Shown here: positions 59,013-64,000 of the stretch, piece after piece | Layout: each line of letters begins with the position of its first letter | Position numbering within the stretch: the first letter of the stretch is position 1 | From: Myroides odoratimimus | GTDB taxonomy: Bacteria > Bacteroidota > Bacteroidia > Flavobacteriales > Flavobacteriaceae | Length of the DNA stretch: 64,000 nt | NCBI RefSeq assembly: GCF_030326305.1 | Contig: NZ_JACAKB010000001.1 | Span: forward strand, 62,001-126,000 | Direction: 5' to 3' | Program-made: the position numbers and the translations under genes | Notes under the pieces: model-generated | What the model was told of the DNA's origin: nothing | The model's input: the letters and a program-made list of their open reading frames with translations, nothing else | Databases searched by the model: none

Positions 59013-59777
59013 ATGAAGAAGTTATTTAAAACAATATTGAACATTGTGCCTCGACCGATATTAATTCGGTTGAGTTACGTTGTTCGACCTATGATGGCAT
59101 GGTACCTAAAAGGGGATGTGTATACAGATCCTATTGATGGTAAAAGCTTCAAGACTTTCTTGCCTTATGGATATGCGAAGCAACGCAATAATGTCCTTTC
59201 TCCTAGTACACTTTCACTAGAGAGACACCGCCTATTATGGCTTTATCTTCAGCGCGAGACCGACTTCTTTAGCACTCCAAAAAAAGTGTTGCACTTCGCA
59301 CCTGAGCAGGCGTTCTATAAACGCTTTAGAAAACAACCCAATTTAGATTATACAACTACAGACCTAGAATCTCCTTTGGCAGATGTAAAGGCGGATATTT
59401 GTAACCTACCTTTTGAGGATAATAGTTTTGATATGATTTTGTGTAATCATGTCTTAGAGCATATTCCAGATGATACGAAAGCTATGCAGGAACTGTATCG
59501 CATTCTTAGACCTGGAGGTATGGGAATCTTCCAAATCCCACAAGATATGTCTAGAGAAACTACTTTTCAAGATGATACTATAACAGACCCTAAAGAGCGT
59601 ACACTCATCTTTGGTCAATATGATCATGTACGTGTGTACGGACGTGATTATTTTGATAAGTTAAGAGCGATTGGTTTCACTGTAGTAGAAGAAGATTTTA
59701 TTCATAAACTTACTCCAGAGGAAGTAACTAAATACTGTTTAGCAGAAGGAGAGATTATCCCTGTTTGTTTTAAGTAG
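59013..59777 (+). CDS. Class I SAM-dependent methyltransferase
   Basis: 254 residues. The Rossmann core carries VLHFAPEQAFYKRFRK where most family members have VLDxGxGxG, then LDYTTTDLESPLADVKADIC (acidic end of strand 2), PFEDNSFDMILCNHVLEHIP and MQELYRILRPGGMGIFQIPQ. The H-F-A-P-E motif replaces the Gly loop and is seen in methyltransferases linked to surface sugar or lipid modification, so function may be unusual. N-terminal about 40 residues are basic and hydrophobic (NIVPRPILIRLSYVVRPMMA). It follows map by 16 bases. Confidence 0.82.
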   Translation: MKKLFKTILNIVPRPILIRLSYVVRPMMAWYLKGDVYTDPIDGKSFKTFLPYGYAKQRNNVLSPSTLSLERHRLLWLYLQRETDFFSTPKKVLHFAPEQAFYKRFRKQPNLDYTTTDLESPLADVKADICNLPFEDNSFDMILCNHVLEHIPDDTKAMQELYRILRPGGMGIFQIPQDMSRETTFQDDTITDPKERTLIFGQYDHVRVYGRDYFDKLRAIGFTVVEEDFIHKLTPEEVTKYCLAEGEIIPVCFK

Positions 59778-59886
59778 AATGACTATAACATTTCTCTTAG
59801 ACGTAGATAGAATTAGTTAAAGTATCCTTATAAGGGCTTCCCTATCTATAACCTATTGTGTATCTTCGTACTTATTTAGCAAGATT

Positions 59887-60567
59887 ATGAAGAATACATT
59901 GATTACTACTGTACTTTTTGATATGGATGGAGTTTTAATAGACTCAGAAGGATTTTGGCAACAAGCAGAACAAGAAGTGTTTACTTCTATGGGAGCTACT
60001 TGGGATGAAGAGATCGCTATCCAAACACAAGGTAAAACGACTAGAGCAGTGACTGAACTGTGGTATAGTCTGTTTCCATGGGAAGGAAAGAGCATTGAGG
60101 AGGTGGAGCAAATGGTGATTGATAGAGTCGATGAGTTAATTAGTACAGAAGGAGAAATAAAAGAAGGCGTAATTCAGACCTTAGATTTTCTAAAAGAGAG
60201 AAAAGTGAAGATTGGTCTTGCTACTAATTCTCCAGAATCTTTGATTAATACTGTTTTAAAGAGATTAGGTATTCGTGATTACTTCCAAACCATAGTTTCT
60301 GTAGATCATGTAGAACATGGAAAGCCTGCACCAGATGTGTATTTAAGAGCAGCTCATAATCTAGGGAGTGATCCTAGAGAGTGTCTAGTAGTAGAGGACT
60401 CGTTCACAGGAGCTACAGCTGGTAAAAATGCAGGGATGACTGTAGTAGCTATACCAGATCATTTGCAGTATGAACAAGAAAGATTTGATATTACTGACTT
60501 TAAATTGAAAAGTATGATTTTTTTAAACGAAAATATTGTATCTTTTTTGCACGAAGTAACGGTTTAG
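59887..60567 (+). CDS. HAD-IA phosphatase, HxpB/YniC-like
   Basis: 226 residues, cytoplasmic. HAD motifs in order: VLFDMDGVLIDSEGFW (nucleophile D12, D14), the cap domain about 20-90 with QTQGKTTRAVTELWY, LATNSPES (motif II), HGKPAPDVYLRAA (motif III Lys) and CLVVEDSFTGATAGKNAGM (motif IV acids). The layout matches hexitol-phosphatase B, which dephosphorylates 2-deoxyglucose-6-P and sugar alcohol phosphates. Substrate uncertain. It is 6 bases upstream of the T9SS plug gene, but I see no functional link. Confidence 0.85.
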   Translation: MKNTLITTVLFDMDGVLIDSEGFWQQAEQEVFTSMGATWDEEIAIQTQGKTTRAVTELWYSLFPWEGKSIEEVEQMVIDRVDELISTEGEIKEGVIQTLDFLKERKVKIGLATNSPESLINTVLKRLGIRDYFQTIVSVDHVEHGKPAPDVYLRAAHNLGSDPRECLVVEDSFTGATAGKNAGMTVVAIPDHLQYEQERFDITDFKLKSMIFLNENIVSFLHEVTV

Positions 60568-60573
60568 TTTAAA

Positions 60574-61833
60574 ATGGTCATTATGCGAAATAAGGTTTGG
60601 TCTGTTATTCTTTTTTTTCTTTGGATAGGGTGCGTTTTGGCACAATCTCCACAGAACTATACTGCAGATTATATTAAGTCAGTAGGATTTATGAGTAATA
60701 ATAGAGCAGTTACACCGTTCTTTCAAATAGGGGATCAGTTTACACTTGCTTTTGATGACTTATACGGAGATGATAGTAATTATTTTTATCGAGTTAAGGC
60801 TTATAATTATGACTGGACTCCATCTAAACTGAAGCAGATAGAGTATATAGATGGATTAGACAGACAGCGTATTATGACGTATGAAAACTCGTTTAATACT
60901 TTGCAGAATTATACAAACTATCAATTGACACTTCCTGCTCAACGTTATAGAATATTGAAGAGTGGTAATTATGTATTGGAAATATATAATGAAGATGACG
61001 AAGTAGTAATTAGAAGGAAGTTTGTCTTATATGAGAGCTTAGTCAATGTACCTATTCAGATTAAAAGAACTAGGAATCTAGATGTCATCGAGACGAAGCA
61101 GAATGTAGAGTTTAGTGTATTACTAGGGGAAGCTGTATATCAAAACCCAGTTCAGAATATCAAGATAGCGATTTTTCAGAATGGAAGATGGGATTCTTAT
61201 CTGACGAATATTAAGCCTCAGTATACTATGGGGAATGATCTTATCTATAAGTATGAAGATGAGACTCAGTTCTGGGCAGGGAATCAGTTCTTAAACTTTG
61301 ATAATAGTGATATTAAACAAGTGAATAATATGATCGGATCTGTGACTACAGATAACGGTATATATAATACGTATTTGTACACAAATGAGAGTCGAAAAAG
61401 TAAGGGATATACTTATTTTCCAGATATCAATGGGAGTTTCTATCCTCGAAATATTAATGGTAGAAATCCTAATATCGAAGCAGAGTATAGCTGGGTATAC
61501 TTCAGTTACCGTCCAGAGGAAGATGTACAGAAAGGGATAGATTATTATGTGACAGGATTATTTAATGATTATGCATTGGTACCTGCTAATAAAATGAAGT
61601 ATAATGAAGAGAAGGGATATTATGAACAAATCATTTTAGTGAAACAAGGTTTTACTAATTTTAGTTATACAGCAGTTCGAAATGGTGTTGTTGATCCAAG
61701 CATTGCACCAGATGGGAACTATGCCATGACAACTAATCGCTACCAAGTACTCGTTTATTATCGTGGCAATAATGACTTGCATGATAGAGTAATTGGTATA
61801 GGAGAGGCGAGCGCAGAGAACATAGTGTATTAG
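60574..61833 (+). CDS. Type IX secretion system plug protein (DUF5103)
   Basis: 419 residues; an ATG three codons in (60583) gives a cleaner signal peptide, MRNKVWSVILFFLWIGCVLA then Q. The mature chain is beta-rich, with the DUF5103 pattern: YIKSVGFMSNNRAVTPFFQI, YFYRVKAYNYDWTPSKLKQI, RIMTYENSFNTLQNYTNYQL, and the C-terminal half with YSWVYFSYRPEEDVQKGIDY and GYYEQIILVKQGFTNFSY. In Flavobacterium johnsoniae the homologous Plug protein seals the SprA translocon from the periplasm. Its presence indicates that this organism has a T9SS. Confidence 0.88.
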   Translation: MVIMRNKVWSVILFFLWIGCVLAQSPQNYTADYIKSVGFMSNNRAVTPFFQIGDQFTLAFDDLYGDDSNYFYRVKAYNYDWTPSKLKQIEYIDGLDRQRIMTYENSFNTLQNYTNYQLTLPAQRYRILKSGNYVLEIYNEDDEVVIRRKFVLYESLVNVPIQIKRTRNLDVIETKQNVEFSVLLGEAVYQNPVQNIKIAIFQNGRWDSYLTNIKPQYTMGNDLIYKYEDETQFWAGNQFLNFDNSDIKQVNNMIGSVTTDNGIYNTYLYTNESRKSKGYTYFPDINGSFYPRNINGRNPNIEAEYSWVYFSYRPEEDVQKGIDYYVTGLFNDYALVPANKMKYNEEKGYYEQIILVKQGFTNFSYTAVRNGVVDPSIAPDGNYAMTTNRYQVLVYYRGNNDLHDRVIGIGEASAENIVY

Positions 61834-61885
61834 ACACTGTGATAAAACAAAGAATTCAATGTGTTTTTTATAGTAAATTATTAAG

Positions 61886-62281
61886 ATGGAAAAGATGATT
61901 TCACAAACGACGAAGGGAATTAAAATATCTGTAAATACTGAGTATGAAGGCAATTTTTTTAAATCAAAAAAAATATGTTATGCCTTTTCATATAAAATAA
62001 CCATTGAAAATAATTCTACGGATTACATCCAAGTGAAAGGGAGGTTATGGGAGATATACGATGCTCTGAATAGCGTACAGATTGTAAAAGGTGAAGGAGT
62101 TGTTGGTGAACAACCAATTATAGAACCAGGTATGAAATATTCGTATAGTAGTGGATGTATTCTAAACTCTTCTATGGGGGCTATGCAAGGATTTTACGAA
62201 GTATTAAACTTAAGTAATAATACTTATTTTAATGTAGAAATCCCAAACTTTAAGCTAGTAGCGCCTTTTGTACTGAACTAA
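61886..62281 (+). CDS. apaG: ApaG family protein
   Basis: 131 residues, soluble, FN3-like beta sandwich (ApaG/DUF525). It begins TKGIKISVNTEYEGNFFKSK and has the family core YKITIENNSTDYIQVKGRLW then VVGEQPIIEPGMKYSYSSGC and NSSMGAMQGFYEVLN. Historically tied to Co2+/Mg2+ tolerance and Ap4A; the molecular role is unknown. It follows the plug gene by 52 bases and ends at the terminator at 62338. Confidence 0.9.
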   Translation: MEKMISQTTKGIKISVNTEYEGNFFKSKKICYAFSYKITIENNSTDYIQVKGRLWEIYDALNSVQIVKGEGVVGEQPIIEPGMKYSYSSGCILNSSMGAMQGFYEVLNLSNNTYFNVEIPNFKLVAPFVLN

Positions 62282-62337
62282 AAATAGATTGATGACATTC
62301 TTATAGAGTGTTATTATAATAACAAATATATTCTTTA

Positions 62338-62374
62338 AACCATCTTTATGTAATAGCATAGAGGTGGTTTTTTT
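62338..62374 (+). terminator. Terminator after apaG
   Basis: AACCATCTTTATG (62338-62350), loop TAATAG, CATAGAGGTGGTT (62357-62369) with two G-T pairs, then seven T. Confidence 0.85.
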
Positions 62375-62462
62375 ATAAGTTAATAGAAGTAATATAAAGT
62401 GGTGGTATTTAGTTGGTTTTCATCTCACTATAATTGGAACTTCAGTTTAATTTTAAAAAACA

Positions 62463-62706
62463 TATATTTGTGTATAATGGTATTCTTTTAACGTGATATC
62501 ACTATACATGAATAGATTAAAATGAAAATAGGTATTGAATTTTTCAAACGAATACACGAGTTTTGATTACGATTGCTATTTATGAATGAGAGAATAGCCT
62601 ATTGCTTGCACTTCTTAGGGGATTACTAGGAGATTTCCTGGACTTTTCTTGCCCAGAAGGTGTATTTCTCGAAGAAAGGTGCAAGAAACCCTCAAGCAAT
62701 CCCCTA
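62463..62706 (+). ncRNA. Orphan promoter and highly structured element
   Basis: In the 783-base gap between apaG and the pruA-type gene. A perfect -7 box TATATTTG (62463-62470) has no ORF after it. From 62601 there are several long complementary pairs: ATTGCTTG with CAAGCAAT (62601-62608 / 62693-62700), CTTGCACTTCTT with AAGAA-AG-GTGCAAG (62605-62616 / 62672-62685), TAGGGGATT with AATCCCCTA (62616-62624 / 62698-62706), and small hairpins inside. Some are mutually exclusive and one pair would form a pseudoknot. No poly-T end is seen. It could be a small RNA or a mobile-element remnant; identity unknown. Confidence 0.4.
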
Positions 62707-63016
62707 GCAATTTAGTACAAAACCAACGTTAGTAAATCAATACATACTGAATTGAAATAGATTTTCTATCTACTTGTAATTTTTTCTAAAGAATATTAAT
62801 TGGTTGTTAATCATTTATTTAATAATATATTGTTTTATTTCTTATGTAGTTATATTAATTAATTATTAATCAGACTCAGGTTTGTATTCAGTGTAAAGTA
62901 TAACAGATAGTTAGAAGAAAGCAGTGTGATAAAAAGACTATTGATAGTCAATGTTTTGAAATCGTTAAGCAGATGTTTTTACGACTTTAGAGAAAAGTGG
63001 TTTCATTTTTTTTCGT

Positions 63017-63024
63017 TATATTTG
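63017..63024 (+). promoter_or_regulatory. -7 box for the P5C dehydrogenase gene
   Basis: TATATTTG, 41 bases before the ATG at 63065. The -33 region (GTGGTTTC) is weak. Confidence 0.55.
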
Positions 63025-63064
63025 TACTTATTCATTTAGAAACTACATAAATAATACGCGTAAT

Positions 63065-64000
63065 ATGTCAAAAGGATTCTATCAAGTTCCAACTGCGTTC
63101 AATGAGCCAGTTAAGTCTTATGCACCAGGAACAAAAGAAAGAGAATTGACTTTGAACTCGTTCAAAGAGCAATACAACACAACAGTTGATATTCCATTAT
63201 ACATTGGTGGAGAAGAAATCAGAACAGGAAATACAAAAGATTTATTCCCTCCATTTGATCACAAACATAAATTAGGTGTTTACCACGAAGCTGATAAAGC
63301 GTTAGTAGAGAAAGCTATCGCTACTGCTTTAGAAGCAAGAAAAAAATGGGCTACAATGCCATGGGAACACAGAGCATCTATCTTCTTAAAAGCTGCTGAA
63401 TTATTAGCTGGACCTTACCGTGCTAAGATTAATGCTGCTACGATGATCGCTCAAGCAAAAACATTACACCAAGCTGAGATCGACTCTGCATGTGAGTTCA
63501 TCGACTTCTTACGTTTCAACGTAGAGTATATGACTCAAATCTATTCTGAGCAACCAGCTTCTGTAGACGGAGTATGGAACAGATTAGAGCACCGTCCATT
63601 AGAAGGATTTATCTATGCGATCACTCCTTTTAACTTTACAGCTATCTCTGGTAACTTACCTTCTGCTCCTGCTATGATGGGGAATGTAGTGGTATGGAAA
63701 CCAGCTGCTACTCAGATCTACTCTGCAAGAGTAATCGTAGAGGTGTTTAAAGCTGCAGGTTTACCTGACGGTGTTATCAACGTAGTATATGGTAACTCTG
63801 GAATGATCACGGATACGTTATTAGCTAGTCCTGACTTCGCTGGTATCCACTTCACAGGATCTACAGGAGTATTTAACAGTATGTGGGCTCAAATCGGTCA
63901 AAACATCGATAAATACAAAACTTACCCACGTATCGTAGGTGAAACGGGAGGAAAAGACTTCGTTGTAGCTCATCCATCAGCTTGTCCTAAGGAGGTAGCA
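63065..64000 (+). CDS. pruA: L-glutamate gamma-semialdehyde (1-pyrroline-5-carboxylate) dehydrogenase, 3' end cut
   Basis: Starts MSKGFYQVPTAFNEPVKSYA at 63065 and runs open to the window end (312 codons; the family has about 540). Oxidises glutamate semialdehyde/P5C to glutamate with NAD+ in proline breakdown. Visible: FIYAITPFNFTAISGNLPSA (substrate and NAD channel), VVWKPAATQIYSARVI, the NAD loop FTGSTGVFNS, and GETGGKDF with the general-base Glu. The catalytic Cys segment lies beyond the window. The N-terminal region fits the stand-alone, eukaryote-like P5CDH type rather than the fused PutA. Confidence 0.92.
   Translation, partial: MSKGFYQVPTAFNEPVKSYAPGTKERELTLNSFKEQYNTTVDIPLYIGGEEIRTGNTKDLFPPFDHKHKLGVYHEADKALVEKAIATALEARKKWATMPWEHRASIFLKAAELLAGPYRAKINAATMIAQAKTLHQAEIDSACEFIDFLRFNVEYMTQIYSEQPASVDGVWNRLEHRPLEGFIYAITPFNFTAISGNLPSAPAMMGNVVVWKPAATQIYSARVIVEVFKAAGLPDGVINVVYGNSGMITDTLLASPDFAGIHFTGSTGVFNSMWAQIGQNIDKYKTYPRIVGETGGKDFVVAHPSACPKEVA

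Noticed and set aside
1-64000. CRISPR array, IS element, prophage or defence island
   Set aside because: I looked for regularly spaced repeats, transposase or integrase motifs, restriction-modification and phage structural genes, and found none.

Overview
The window looks like a chromosomal segment of a low-GC member of the Flavobacteriaceae (Bacteroidota). The supporting signs are Bacteroidota-type promoters (-7 box TAnnTTTG, sometimes with an upstream TTG/TTTG), few Shine-Dalgarno sites, a type IX secretion 'plug' protein, GLPGLI and DUF6266 family proteins, TonB-type outer-membrane barrels with carboxypeptidase-like regulatory domains, and a mevalonate (not MEP) isoprenoid pathway. A Myroides-like genome is my best guess from gene content, but a species cannot be fixed from the sequence alone. 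I see no CRISPR array, no intact insertion sequence, no rRNA operon and no prophage.

Layout. 0-8 kb: small accessory genes (DUF6266, DUF4261, an outer-membrane-like protein), miaE, a glycosyltransferase, a cupin divergent from an AraC regulator, a lipoprotein and an M20 dipeptidase. 8.0-8.4 kb: two identical tRNA-Leu(UAG) genes, each with its own promoter, leader hairpin and terminator. 8.7-19.4 kb: an MscS channel, a GH25 lysozyme, a C-terminal processing protease followed by a lone OppC-type permease, then surE - small membrane protein - lpxB - NlpC/P60 peptidase - comEC.

19.4-33.9 kb is one leftward block devoted mainly to peptides: a DPP-IV-type S9 peptidase followed by two POT transporters, a GLPGLI/TonB-type barrel pair, a further MFS/POT-like carrier, and a third POT transporter with a thioredoxin-like protein. 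Secreted peptides would be trimmed to dipeptides and taken up by these proton-coupled carriers.

Mevalonate genes are spread over 34-55 kb: HMG-CoA reductase and a GYDIA-type GHMP kinase (34.1-36.3), diphosphomevalonate decarboxylase (48.9), mevalonate kinase and a UbiA-type prenyltransferase (52.9-54.9). They are interrupted by 36.8-48.5 kb of poorly characterised genes (two unknowns, a lipoprotein plus a DoxD/DoxA-like membrane protein, DUF2071, a regulatory-domain protein, a flavoprotein, an isolated TonB-type barrel) and by an LpoB/COG3014 cell-envelope gene set.

54.9-64 kb holds housekeeping genes: an RsuA/RluB-type pseudouridine synthase, pirin, acetyl-CoA hydrolase/transferase, map, a methyltransferase, a HAD phosphatase, the T9SS plug protein, apaG, a structured non-coding stretch with an orphan promoter, and the first two thirds or so of a 1-pyrroline-5-carboxylate dehydrogenase gene cut by the window end. 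The most unusual non-coding items are a dispersed intergenic repeat family (10.6, 24.5, perhaps 36.6 kb), the structured element at 62.5-62.7 kb, and a strong terminator lying inside the end of comEC.
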